From contig OZ026604.1 in assembly GCA_964020085.1 (NCBI GenBank), positions 9,274,132 to 9,338,131 of the forward strand: 64,000 nt of DNA, written 5' to 3'. Under the pieces are notes generated by a model. It ran no database searches. It had not been told where the DNA came from and was given only the letters and a program-made list of their open reading frames with translations. Every line of letters begins with the position of its first letter. Positions within the stretch are counted from its first letter, which is position 1. Origin of the DNA: Micromussa lordhowensis. Its lineage: Eukaryota > Cnidaria > Anthozoa > Scleractinia > Lobophylliidae. A program made the translations under genes and the position numbers. Shown here one piece after another: positions 21,576 to 32,159 of the stretch.

Positions 21576-22454
21576 AGCCAATAAACGCCAGGAAATCCTT
21601 GAAACAAACTCGGTAATTCCAAGGGAATTATCTATTTGGTCGCGAAAATGAGCTCGCCAAATATGACGTCACAAAACCTATAATTTCGTTTCCACTCCAA
21701 GCGCGGCCATTTCTGGTTCGTTTTCGTGAAGCTCTCGGAAATCGTCGGATTTTCGTGTCTTGGGCGCTACAATTCGCACAAAACTTATTTTTAAGAGTTG
21801 ATTCTGCTTCCTGTTGATACAACTGACTTTTTCACGAAGGTTTTTCGAGAAAAGAAAAATTGTCCAAATTTCGTTGCATTTGACCTTTAAATTAAAATTC
21901 CCAAGCATGCCCCCCCCAAAAGCAAAGTGCCCCACCCACCCTCCCCCCGCAATTCCAAAACTTGCTGCGTGGTCCCTGATATACAAAAAGATGGGGCTAA
22001 GCTAGCTACTTATGTTGATTATAATTATATTTGTTCAAAGGGTTACCCAGTGCTGGTGCTAACTATTAGGATCCAACAATTTAACTTCAATTATTTTCGA
22101 TTTTCCATGGAATCATTAGTTATTGTTTGAATTGTTTACTCAGTGGGATTTTTTCCATCATTTTACAATCTTAGATATACTTCTCCATTGAAATTATGAA
22201 AATCCCGAATTTCCACCTCAGCAAACGTTGTGATCCTGCGGTAGTGCAAAATCTTCACATAGAAAAACGTTTAAAATTTACCAACAGCGTATTTATCGTA
22301 TTGCTGTAATATATGTAACACTGTTTCTTGTTGGAATATATTCAGTCAATCCTATCAATAGAACTATCGTTTTCATGTCACATTATTTTGATTCAAAGTA
22401 CATTTAAGGTGTTAAAGATTCCTAAGAAACAGAACAGGTTAATGTTCTACTTAC

Positions 22455-25400
22455 AGTACTTCCAGCTTAGTACAATGATCAAAAATCCCCGCTGATAAGT
22501 TCTGCAATTGGTTGTAGGATAAGTCTCTACAAGAGTAATATAACACATAGAAACAACTACATTAATTTATAAATTCTTTCGAGATCAAGCTCCTTCAGTG
22601 AATAACTATGACCCGCAAGAGCCAATAAATGTCATGGATTTAGTCCCTTCAAACTCTCCTCCACACTCCCCGTCCGATTCCCTGAAATACAACCTAGGCT
22701 ATTAAAATAGTTTATACAGTCAGGAACCTAGAGAACTCAGTTCTTGAGATCTAAAATTTCTAGAAGAGTAGGTGTTTCCAACTGGCATTGTGCACATAAT
22801 TGGCAGTATCCAGCCTTGTGTGGAGTACGCTGGCTGGTCCCGGCTGTCTTTCTCCAATATGGGGAAGCTCTCCCCTAGATCGGTCAACAAGAGCAGGACT
22901 GTTAGTCAACAATGATCTTTTCAGTGGTTATGTTGCGCCAGAGGAGGTGCCATTTATAAGAACAAAAAAAAAGGCGGTGTCAATTCCAAGCTCACACTTA
23001 CACATCCACCCCTCTCCCCTCCACCTTCCGGCGTTTGACGGGCATTCGACAGGTAGTAGGTCCCACCATGGGGAATTTACTTGCAAAAGGCTGCCTAGGG
23101 GTGAGGCATTTCACAATATAAAACCTTACGTAAAGTATGTAGATGTAAGTTCTTTTTCTGAGATTTAGCCCTTTGGAAACTAGCTCGTGCCCCACAACGA
23201 CCCCCCAAAAATTAATCGTCACTGCATTTCAAAAACCATTGTTCTCCACCTGCACTGTACAAAAAACTACAGTCTCCCTTTCAACTGTCTCTCGCTAGCC
23301 CAGGGAGGTAATTCTGCTCAGTAGCCCGAGAGTCACTTCTGCTAGTAAGCGAGGGGATTCACTACTGCTCGCTAGCCTAGGGAGTCACTGCTGCCCGTGC
23401 TGCTTTCCCAGGGAGTCACTGACTACAGTATCACTTACAGATACGTCACTTTGGGAGTACCGCTAAAACTTCCTTTCGGCAAATACTTCAACTGATTGTT
23501 ATTCAACTTCCTGCAAAACAAATTACGGTCAAAGTTAATTTTACTGATTCTACGCTTTTTTTTAAGTCCTAATGTATCTCCAAAAGTATTTATTCAAATG
23601 GAACTTGTGTGGTATTTAAAGCGGGAAAAATTCGTCTCCTTTAGTGATAATCACATGTCTATCGGGATGTGAAATCCCTCCTTAATGACGCCACATTTGC
23701 ATGTCAGCAATGCCAGAGCCATACAAGACGTGAGGAAAGAGGGCTCGTACTTTTTGCAATTTTTTGTTATCGTAGTGAAGCCAAATTATAAATGATGTTG
23801 CTGAATACTCTCGTCCTGAAATAAATCAGGTTGTTTATTATTTGTTAAATTAGACTGTCGATGGAAATACTTACAGCCTTTTAGTCTTTGCGGGAAAATG
23901 CTTTGGAATAGACTTCAGATTTTTTCCTTCACAAGAGACCCGTACACGATAGTACTTACATGTACATGTACATTTATGCGGGCAAGCTGTTGAAAAGTTT
24001 AAACATCAAGAAAAATTCATCAGTGTACGCCTTAAATATAAAAATAATGATCCTGAATCTACTGACTGATGTGTCTGCAAACTGTTATCTAGCTAAAGGA
24101 ACTTCAAGACCCGTCTTTTTTAAGGTACACAATATGTAATGCCTGATAACACAGGGATAGATTTATAAATATCAACTCTGTCTCAACAGACCCATTTTGT
24201 AAATGCAGTATGTAGAGGCAGCGTGGTCGGTGGTTAGGTCGCTGGACTTGAAATCCGAAGGTCGCGGGTTCAAGTCCCGTTCTGACCACCAGCTGATGTT
24301 GTTCTCGGTAGTCCCGGGTTCAACTCCTCGATCACGCTTGTAAATAGCCAACTTGGCCGCTTTATGCTAGTTCGGATTCTTAGCAACGTTTGTTTTATTT
24401 ACATTGTATTTGTTTCATCATTTGGTTCCGTTGGTCCTGAAAAACCCCTTGGGGGAGTGGTCAGCTAAAATATTTTATTTATTTTTTTCTAGAAACAGTT
24501 TTCACTAATTGTGCCCCAGCTATGCCGGTTTTCATGTGACGTTGTCATATTCCAAAAGTAAAAATGATCTGTCCTTTCATCAGACATACGACCCTCTAAC
24601 AACTTAAATGGACCTACATACCAATCTCTCGCTTTTCGATTTTTACATTCAAATGAAAAAAGCCTCAGCACTCGATTTATCAGATGGAGTAAATACAGTA
24701 GAACGCCGTTTATACGGTCACCAACGGGCCAAGCAAAAATTTAAATTGGCCATTAGACCATATTCGTATTCTCGATTTTGGCCTGGAACTAGCTTGTAAC
24801 TGAAGCTAATGTGGTGAGACTTTTCAAATGGAAATGAAACTTCTCTCTTTTAATGATATTCCCCCACAAGAGCCTCCATTGCTAGCTAGTTCCAGTCCAA
24901 TGCCGAGAATACGAATATGGCCTATTTTATGACTGGTCGAATGGTTGGATGACGTCGCAACAGATATGCCATAATTGCACTTCTAAGAAAAAAAACTTTA
25001 GTAAGCACCGGAATGCGATATAATATTAAAAAAAAATAACCTTCAGTACAAGAGCTTTCACCTCATCTATTGCAAAGTCATGACGGGACCCCAAACCTGC
25101 CATTTTTTACAAAGAAATGTACGGCAGGGGGAGGGGGAGGGGCAAGCGTTGCCCCCTGGTAGAGGATTAAAGGTAAAGAGCCCATCCCCCTTGAAGCCCA
25201 TATTCCAAAGGTAATCCCTGTGGAGCTATTTTTAGCGATGATACGGAGTTTCTATCGAGGATGGAAATGCATGGAGTGTGACTTAAATTGTGATGCCATA
25301 AGCGTTGAAGGATTTGCTATTTCTAGACCCTTCTTGGATTTCCAAATCCATGATTGATCTAAAAATAGTGTGCGAGAGACTACCTTTGGAAGAATGTCTG

Positions 25401-26110
25401 TATGGGAGGTTAACTCTGTCAATCTTCATGCCCTCTTAATTACATAAAGTAACTCTTTGGTACACCTTATTTCAACAACAATAGCGTATACTCTATACAT
25501 CTGCTACGACACAGAGATGCCCCCCCCCCCCCAAACAGTGTAACAAGACCGAAAGCAGTGTTAGTAGTTAATAGCATGCATTTAAATTTACTTGCCAGGC
25601 ACAGTAATGTGAGGGGGTGTTATTAAAGGAAAAAGACACAAGAGTGTCCAAGAAGTTATGAACATTATGGGTGGTAGCTCCTTACACACGTGTCCTTCTT
25701 ATAATGATGGATGATTATTGCAAGATTAACATATTGTCGCAGACATTAAAAAGGGAACCCTTATTGTAAGGTATATTAACTTTGATATCTACATAAGCTT
25801 CTTTTTTCCTCGTAGGATATATTAAAAACAAGATTATTGGATAACGTAATTCAAGAGTTTTCATTGGCTTAGTCATCGTAGTATACGAGCCATTACACCG
25901 TGCTCTACAAATATGGTAAGCGAGCACGTAGTTTTGGGGGGACTTTTTTGTTTTATTTTAATTTTCTACTGGGGGCGTATAAATAAAACAATTATTCCAA
26001 ACGCGCTTGTTGGATATGAGATGATTACAGCCAACTCAGCGTCACGCTTTCTATCATCTCATATCCAATGCACGTTCGCGGAATAATTAACAATTATTCC
26101 ACGAGCGCGA

Positions 26111-26143
<33 letters not shown>

Positions 26144-26575
26144 CCGTAGGGCCGAGTTGGCTATAACCAATCTCATATCCAACAAGCGCGAATGGAAGAA
26201 TTGTTTTATTAAATTCTCAACCTTCGGCTTTGCTAAATTTTATTCAAAGCCTAAGAAATGACCGGCAAGTGATGTGACTTCCGTGATGTGATGTGCAACT
26301 TTTAATGGTACGTACCGTTAAACAATCTCATCCCGAACTTTGTGGCTTTTTTTGTTGTTTCTCGGACGGCCTTGTCCATAATTTCTTGTATTTCTTGCGT
26401 GGATAGCTCGCCAAATCTGCCTTTTTCATCCAGTTTTTTTTTTGTTGACGAAACTTGGCTTCACGGGAAAAATTTTATGCTGAGCGACATTTGCCGCATT
26501 TATTTCCATATAAGGTCAAACGCAGGTATAATGGCTGGCAACCGAGATCTAGTGAACCAATCAGAAAGCTAGAAT

Positions 26576-26606
<31 letters not shown>

Positions 26607-26608
26607 GA

Positions 26609-26656
<48 letters not shown>

Positions 26657-26898
26657 TCGGCCCTACGGGCCTCGTTGGCTATAACCAATCTCATATCCAA
26701 CAAGGGCGAATGGAATAATTGTTTTATTAAATTCTCAACCTTCGGTTTTGAGGAAAGTGATGTGACTTCTGGGCGCCAAAACGAAATGCTGAAAATTTTA
26801 TGCTGAGCGACATTTGCCGCATTCATTTCCATATAAGGTCAAACGCAGGTATAATGGCTGGTAACCGAGATCTAGTGAACCAATCAGAAAGCTAGAAT

Positions 26899-26929
<31 letters not shown>

Positions 26930-27036
26930 GTTATTATTATTCATTCAAAATATTTCCCCGTTTCTGATTGGTTAAAACCACACGCATAATTCACAGTAAC
27001 CAGCTGCTGTTCACCAAATTTGGAAAGAATCTTCGC

Positions 27037-27069
<33 letters not shown>

Positions 27070-27261
27070 GCTGAAAATTATTGAACCGATGACGTCAAAA
27101 TGACGTCAAAAGTGCAGCCCGCTGCAGATTATTGAACTGTTGACTGAGAAAACCTGGGGACGAGATTGCGTTATGTTTGGTGAGCAGAAAAACAAAGGAA
27201 TGAAATTCAAAGAGCGAAATGGTGAAACTCCTTTAAGAACGGGGAAATATTTTGAATGAAT

Positions 27262-27298
<37 letters not shown>

Positions 27299-27552
27299 GA
27301 AGAATTCTGCAGATCTCGGAGGGTGTTATCCACCTCGGCCTTCGGCCTCTGTGGATAACACTCTCCTTGATCTGCAGAATTCTTCATATCCTACTCAGCC
27401 TCATTCAATAATTGCTAAATTACCGAATGATACACGAAAACAAATATATTTCCTTTTTATTTTTATTCTATTTTATTTTGTTTTATTTTGAAACTTACGT
27501 TCAAGGTCTTCCTGAGGAGTATGTTGAGGAGACGTCCTTGCAAATATTGCAG
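22455..27552 (-). CDS. Leucine-rich-repeat protein, partial: LRRNT plus two LRR exons
   Basis: Three phase-matched minus-strand exons: 23986-23875 encodes a cysteine cluster CPHKCTCTCKYY, then CEGKNLKSIPKHFP (an LRR N-terminal cap); 23510-23439 and 22526-22455 are each exactly 72 nt and encode one 24-aa repeat (LNNNQLKYLPKGSFSG and LSYNQLQNLSAGIF). All three end in CT|GTAAGT (phase 2). A 54-nt exon at 27552-27499, ending phase 1, would join in frame to give EDLEPCPHKC; it is a weaker candidate. One-repeat 72-nt exons are typical of LGR-type receptors and other extracellular LRR proteins. No signal peptide exon, later repeats or membrane segment were found; the TTAA element lies just downstream, so the gene may be a remnant. 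Confidence 0.6.
24204..24490 (+). mobile_element. SINE with a tRNA-Ser(UGA)-like head
   Basis: It starts GTGGTCGGTGGTTAGGTCGC and has GGACTTGAAATCC, the anticodon stem-loop of tRNA-Ser(UGA), followed by a B box GCGGGTTCAAGTCCCG. GTGGTCG pairs with TGACCAC as a 7-bp acceptor-like stem. There is no serine variable arm, and a 190-bp body with a second GGGTTCAACTCC box and a TTTTATTTATTTTTT tail follows, so this is a SINE. Antisense reading gives the well-known spurious peptide RTGLEPATFG. Confidence 0.8.
24740..24930. mobile_element. MITE with inverted repeats CCATATTCGTATTCTCG
   Basis: CCATATTCGTATTCTCG (about 24759) and its complement CGAGAATACGAATATGG (about 24904) form the ends, with a matching inner pair (TGGAACTAGCT / AGCTAGTTCCA). 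Edges are approximate and no target duplication was fixed. Confidence 0.6.
25987..26222. mobile_element. Two adjacent fold-back MITEs (CAATTATTCC...GGATATGAGATG family)
   Basis: The unit 25987-26088 and the unit 26089-26222 each have arms TTGGATATGAGATG and CATCTCATATCCAA around a short GC-rich centre (AACGAGGCCCGTAGGGCCGAGTT in the second). Both are almost complete palindromes. The same family recurs at 26594-26745 and 61858-61982. Confidence 0.85.
26316..26434 (-). other. Possible exon of a tyrosine-recombinase/ZMYM-type N-terminal module
   Basis: The minus strand reads DEKGRFGELSTQEIQEIMDK, then a Lys/Thr-rich ETTKKATKFGMRLF and a GTACGT donor at 26315. Proteins with this '...RF..L...E....D.A...T..ATK.....F' N-terminus are common in cnidarians, often linked to DUF3504 or Crypton-like recombinases. 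Only this exon is seen, between fold-back MITEs. Confidence 0.35.
26460..26935. repeat. Tandem duplication inside the fold-back cluster
   Basis: ATTTTATGCTGAGCGACATT ... TCAAACGCAGGTATAATGGC ... GAGAATTTAATAATTG occurs at about 26471-26597 and again at about 26798-26931. A fold-back MITE (26594-26745) lies between them. The second copy lacks most of the intervening coding-like stretch, so one unit has lost a segment. Confidence 0.75.
26594..26745. mobile_element. Third fold-back MITE copy
   Basis: Same family as 25987-26222: ACAATTATTCCATGAGCGCG to GGAATAATTGTTTTATTAAA, with arms TTGGATATGAGATG and CAATCTCATATCCAA and the centre CTCGGCCCTACGGGCCTCG. Confidence 0.85.
26931..27270. mobile_element. 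MITE with 30-bp inverted ends (TTCAAAATATTTCCCCG)
   Basis: TTATTCATTCAAAATATTTC near 26937 is matched by the complement GAAATATTTTGAATGAATAA near 27244-27263. The interior repeats ATGACGTCAAAAGTGCAGCC. Several CRE-like TGACGTCA sites are present. Confidence 0.7.
27271..27422. mobile_element. 150-bp fold-back element abutting the previous MITE
   Basis: Arms CAATTATTGAATTCGGCT and AGCCTCATTCAATAATTG enclose GGATATGAAGAATTCTGCAG and CTGCAGAATTCTTCATATCC, then GTGTTATCCACCTCGGCC and its complement. It is nearly a full palindrome. An older copy lies at 958-1112. Confidence 0.8.
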
Positions 27553-28139
27553 CTGCCAAAAAAGAGACATTTTTCGTGAGTTAAATCCATGCGCAAAGGG
27601 AATTCGTTTGCATAGCGAACCTTGCATACGATAGCTGCGCCCGCAGTAAACGACGGCAGTCAAAACCGAGCCGTCCTGTCGAAGCGACACAATAAAAGTC
27701 TTTTTCTTCGCCTCTAACAAGAATAAACAATAATTGCCCTCTTCTAATTCTGAGTTTCATTTGAAGAGGTAAAATAAGCGCTATAACATAACGTTTCGGC
27801 GTCATCTTGTCGCCATTATCAAATACAGATTAAAGTCGTTTAGTTCAGATATAAACTGGCTTAGGTGTTAAGAAGTCAAGGAACAATGTCAGCTAATTAA
27901 ACAATTTTTCCCTGAATAGAGTCCGCTTGTATGTTTGTTTTTTCGAAAATCAAACATTCCAGCTTCCCTCTGCACTTCTTTATAAGATGCTGAATTCTTC
28001 GTGCATTTTTGTTTGGTCTTGGTTTTGACTTTATCGGAGGTGTTTTCCGACAGCTAAGTACTTATGCTCCTTAACGCGTTGAAACAGTTGTAGGCATGTG
28101 TATCTGACATAACTTGAATGGCAAAAGTTAAAGTTGAAT

Positions 28140-28391
28140 TCATAAACAACGCATTACTGATTTACTGGAGATGGCTTCTTCCACGGCGGTCACTCTAAGG
28201 ACTTTGATGAGTTTCCTACTTGTGAAGATGGGCTGCAGATTTTTATTTATCTTCGTGAAAATGTCGCGCAAGTCCCTGAGTACAATGTCAGCCGAATTTT
28301 GGTCTTTAAATGGCAAAATATTGCGAATCAGGTTTTTTGCCATAGTATTTTCTGTTTGATCAATCGCGGAAGCAATTAATGGTTGAATCAA
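28140..28391 (-). pseudogene. Retroelement fragment, Penelope-like or related
   Basis: The frame contains LPFKDQNSADIVLRDLRDI and LQPIFTSRKLIKVLRVTA. The pattern 'PF.DQ.SA..V...L.DL...I...L.PVFTS.KI...L' is what I know from the linker between reverse transcriptase and GIY-YIG nuclease in Penelope-type retroelements. The next expected segment (IVNQQ.VVY.F.C) is not found. Fragment only. Confidence 0.45.
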
Positions 28392-28878
28392 TGGGCTTCT
28401 CAGGATATTTCAAATGCAGGGACACTGTTTTAAGATCTCTCAGTGTACTCTTTAGAGAAAAGATCTGGAGTCGAAGACAATCGGTTAGCACGGTTAAGCA
28501 TTGTTTGCAAGAGCGATCGTTTGGATCTGTTATCAACGTGACTCTGGTAATGTAAAACAAGCCCCTAATTTGTCTTCTTTCTGTAGACGCTGGTTTCGAT
28601 GTGGTGTCTCGTCTCGAAGATTTCGATTCCAACGAAGGGTAATCGGTTATTTGTTGCTATTTGCAAGGTACAGTTGATAGCCGGATGAGCGTCATTGAGA
28701 GTTGTAAGGAAAGAATTAGCAGCCGAGAAGTCACGAACCAAAACAAACCGGAAGTGTTGGAAGTGTCTGTCGAACGGTGTCCTGGTACGAGTTGACAGAC
28801 GTTTCGACAGCTCGTACTATTTTTAGACCATCTCCAGTTTTTTCATCCATTATTTAACGACTTTGCAATGTCGATTCG
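28392..28878. other. No clear gene
   Basis: A 90-codon minus-strand frame (28360-28632) overlaps the fragment above but matches nothing I recognise. The rest looks like the 5' flank of the candidate exon at 28879. Confidence 0.35.
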
Positions 28879-28921
28879 ATGGCCGATAACAAAGCTGTTA
28901 CAAATTTTTATCCGGTAAACG
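28879..28921 (+). other. Candidate first coding exon of an unknown gene
   Basis: ATG at 28879 opens MADNKAVTNFYPVN and runs into G|GTAAGTAG, a good donor. TNFY in a basic or polar context faintly resembles PIP-box/degron motifs, but this is too short to name. I could not find a phase-matched second exon with confidence. The frame VEEYESYSDHSDVDSADFDS at 29603-29809, which ends TRCGRQVKAWIRFD, has an acceptor-like CAACCAG before it but a different phase. Confidence 0.3.
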
Positions 28922-30333
28922 GTAAGTAGTTTCATGAAATATACGATGAAATAGACTGCATGTGTGTATGCATTTGCTATGTCGACCCAACTGCAGGCCA
29001 GCAGGTTTGGCACGTGGTCGGAGTGGTCGTACTTTCGCAGTCGTCATGCAAAACCACTGCACTCTGGTGATTTCTGTCATTACTAAAGCCAAATGCTTAG
29101 TAGTTCAATGGCCGATTTGTGAGTCATTAAATGTGGATTATTGTAGATCATTGCAAATGCAAAATACCTATCTAATATCAGAAAAAGTCAAGGAAATCGA
29201 TGCCGGGCCCGATTGTTCAAAGAACAAATTTGTGGCGATAAGCGCCGTGCAACTAGACTACGATTAGGTCCGATTAGTTCTCTCGTTTTTCCCTGATTAG
29301 TCGGGCGGGCGAACGCGAGAGCCTCAGAGAATCGCCTTGTACAAAAAGAAAACACCACGCGAGGTAAGGTGTCTCCTCGAGCATTCTCTCGTGCACATGC
29401 GTTCAATCACTCGTCTTAAGCTTATCAGGGAAAATAATAGGCACTACTCATAGTCTACTGTGCAACCGAGCACGTGACCAGAAAATCAAATGCTGCGAAA
29501 TATAATGCTGAGAAACAACGTTCTGGCCGGGTCAGGATGTGCGATAGGTTTCGTAAGTGATACCATCGTTCCGCAACTCACGCTCGTGTCCGTTTCAACC
29601 AGGTGGAGGAATACGAAAGTTATTCCGATCATAGTGATGTTGATTCAGCAGATTTTGATTCAGAGAAACGGCTCGCTGATAAACCTGTGATAACGAGGTG
29701 TGGAAGACAAGTCAAAGCCTGGATACGGTTTGATGCTCAGGCAGTCACAAAACACAAAGCCTCGTCATTAAAGGAGCAACGTCACTGTTTACACATCTTG
29801 AAAAGTTAAGATTAATTTGTCAAGTTCGTCGTCTGTAATCCTCGTCAATCTTTTCCATCCTCAACCATCCTTGTTCCTTTATGGTTCGTTATTACCTCTT
29901 TGGTGTTTTTCTATCGTAGCAGACTAATATTTTCAGATTTCCTTTAATTTGAAAGTAAATTTGTGCTTGGTCAAATAACGTGACTGAGCTCATTTAAGGT
30001 AAATTTAATAACTGTTTTCCATACAGCATGGATGTTATTTGAAATGTTTCATATTAGGAACATTTATCATTAAGCTTTAAAAAATACGATAAAATATACT
30101 TTCTTTTTTTATTTGTTTTGTACTCGTCAAAGTACCGCAGTGTACATGAAAATATAGACCAGATGAAGTTTACCGTGGTAGTATACTAGCACAGTGTTCT
30201 ACCCAAGAATGTTCTTAAAAACAGACTTAAAAACAATAAAAAGACGTTTTCAACTTTTGTTTTAAACAATGGTAAATAATTTTTAACTTTAACAGATCCG
30301 TTAACCGTAACTGGTTGTCAAAAAGACAAAATA
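28922..30333. other. Non-coding or unrecognised stretch
   Basis: Apart from the acidic 29603-29809 frame noted with the previous entry, no supported gene. AT-rich, no clear repeat. Confidence 0.35.
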
Positions 30334-30337
30334 TTAA

Positions 30338-30872
30338 AGTGCCTATGACAGACTTTTTTTTATTTTCTGGTTAGATTCTACATTAAGTTCTGATGTGAAA
30401 AGCGAAAAAATTTGCCTTGTAGCAATTTTTCTTCACCGCGTTTCAGCCGTTTGAAAACGTGAAATTTCACTTCCGGTTGGGTCAAAAACCGCGCAAGGAG
30501 GGAAACTGGGGATAGTTGTGTTGTGACGTGTCACCGGGAACACATTGCTTGTTGCCTCCATATTTCCCCTTGTCGTCACTGCGAGTATCTGCTGGAAGAT
30601 GGTCCACCGTTGTTGACGAGTATCGTCCCGTAAATCTCTCACTTCTCTTTTATTGTGATTATCAATGTGTTCCCGGTGACACGTCACAGCACAACTATCC
30701 CCAGTTTCCCTCTTGGCGCGGTTTTTGACCCAACCGGAAGTGAAATTTCACGTTTTCAAACGGCTGAAACGCGGTGAAGAAAAATTGCTACAAGGAAAAT
30801 TTTTTCGCTTTTCACATCAGAACCTAATGTAGAATCTAACCAGAAAATAAAAAAAAGTCTGTCATAGGCACT
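30338..30872. mobile_element. TTAA-flanked fold-back element with about 210-bp arms
   Basis: Starts AGTGCCTATGACAGACTTTT and ends with its complement; TTAA flanks both ends (30334-30337 and 30873-30876). The arms 30338-30547 and 30663-30872 match nearly base for base, with only a handful of differences. They hold ACTTCCGGTTGGGTC and GTGACGTGTCACCGGGAACA blocks. The unique centre is about 115 bp. High arm identity suggests recent movement or gene conversion. Confidence 0.85.
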
Positions 30873-30876
30873 TTAA

Positions 30877-31886
30877 TTGTCAGCTGTTATAAACATTTTA
30901 CTTGATTAAACATTGATTGGAACTAAATATAATAACTAGTTGATCTTAAACTGATTTAAGTAATCGAACACGTGATTCTGGCTAGCTTTAATTTAATTCT
31001 CAAGTTACTCAGTAGCATTGAACACGCGGTCAGCAGAGAAGCAGGTTTGTAGTGATAGTCATATCATTAGCTTACGGACAGTACAGCCAGACAGTTTGCC
31101 TTTTCGACCGAGCGAGGTTTTACCCTTCAGGTACGATCGTCTTCTCTTTGCATTATTTTCATTTTCAACCTCTTTCTAGCCATGTCACTTGTAATGTAAC
31201 TAGACGCATATTTGCGTTCACTCGGGCTTTATGTTTGGGAGAAACTCTGTTTTTTTTGGACGTAGTTTCGCAAGGATTTATCTTGTAATTGTTTCTGTAT
31301 CGGTATGTTGAAAATGCAGGGTTATTACTTATGTATACAAGCAGAAGTTTGAAAACATAGTTGTTATGTAGGCTGAAGACATGTTCCTGGGCTTGGTCAA
31401 AATGTTAGGAGTTATCTCTTTTTTCATTTTTATGCGAAAGTTCAGCGTAGCGTGACATATTGCATATATTGTTACATCTACGCGAAAACGTGACTCTTGC
31501 TTGCAGCATATGGAGGTGTTGCATTCGGCCGCCTGTGATTAATATAGAATTAATCTAACATACAACTTAAAGGTAACCGGAAGGTAAAGTAAGTGAAGTT
31601 AACTTAAAGCAAAGTGGAGTGTTTATCAGAAGCAAACCTAAGCGCGGAGTTACTGCTTACACAATCATTCGTCTACGTGGGAGGCATTTTTCGGAGTTTC
31701 AAGTTTCACTCCTGTGATTAAATATTCATTTCGGAACAAACATCGACAAAACGAATGAGTTCTACCTTTTCAAAGAGAATTTATACGAACAATTTTTGAT
31801 AAAGACTGCAAGATTTTATACATCAATCCTTTCGATTACCAAATTTTGAGGGAATCGGAGGTATATTTATGTATCGTTAAGTTTTT
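30877..31886. other. No gene recognised
   Basis: AT-rich sequence with no supported frame or repeat. Confidence 0.4.
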
Positions 31887-32159
31887 CTATTTTCTTTCGT
31901 TAACATTACGTAACTCAGTTGATATAGCATGTTTCTCGATGAAAGGTTCACTCATAAATGTTCGCTCATAAAGAGAACTCTCGTAAGGTTTGCGGACCAA
32001 CCCGTTCCGAAAGCGCTCCTCATCTTTTAGTGTGGGTCTACCGCGAACGCTGTGTGCACATTTTGTATCCGTTTTGTATCCGTACACAGTATTTGTGCTG
32101 ATCTTCCTCCGCATAAACTCTTCTCCGTCCGCCATTACACCATGCCATGTGCTCATCAA
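31887..32159 (-). other. Unrecognised 90-codon frame
   Basis: The frame contains MADGEEFMRRKISTNTVYGY and VRGRPTLKDEERFRNG. A Kozak-like ATGGC start lies at about 32134. The charged sequence looks like real coding DNA, but I do not recognise the family and no partner exons were found. Confidence 0.25.

Larger units (their letters stand above)
18309..21896. mobile_element. 3.6-kb TTAA-flanked DNA transposon with perfect 23-bp terminal repeats
   Basis: AGGTCAAATGCAACGAAATTTGG starts at 18309, and its exact complement ends at 21896. TTAA lies directly outside both ends (18305-18308 and 21897-21900). A second, inner inverted pair contains TTTTGTGACGTCATA, with a CRE-like TGACGTCA in both ends (about 18508 and 21664). 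The TTAA target suggests piggyBac or Kolobok type. I found no transposase core. Only possible first exons are seen near the right end, so it is probably non-autonomous or carries an unrecognised gene. A SINE and a small tandem duplication sit inside. Confidence 0.8.

Noticed and set aside
24104..24289. Minus-strand frame beginning MVRTGLEPATFGF
   Set aside because: This is the antisense of the SINE head, a well-known spurious peptide in predicted proteomes.
24228..24290. A functional tRNA-Ser gene
   Set aside because: The anticodon arm looks right, but there is no serine variable arm or proper D arm, and a SINE body with a T-rich tail follows.
29603..29809. Second exon of the 28879 candidate gene
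   Set aside because: The acceptor is plausible but the phase does not match the first exon, and the acidic frame has no recognisable domain.
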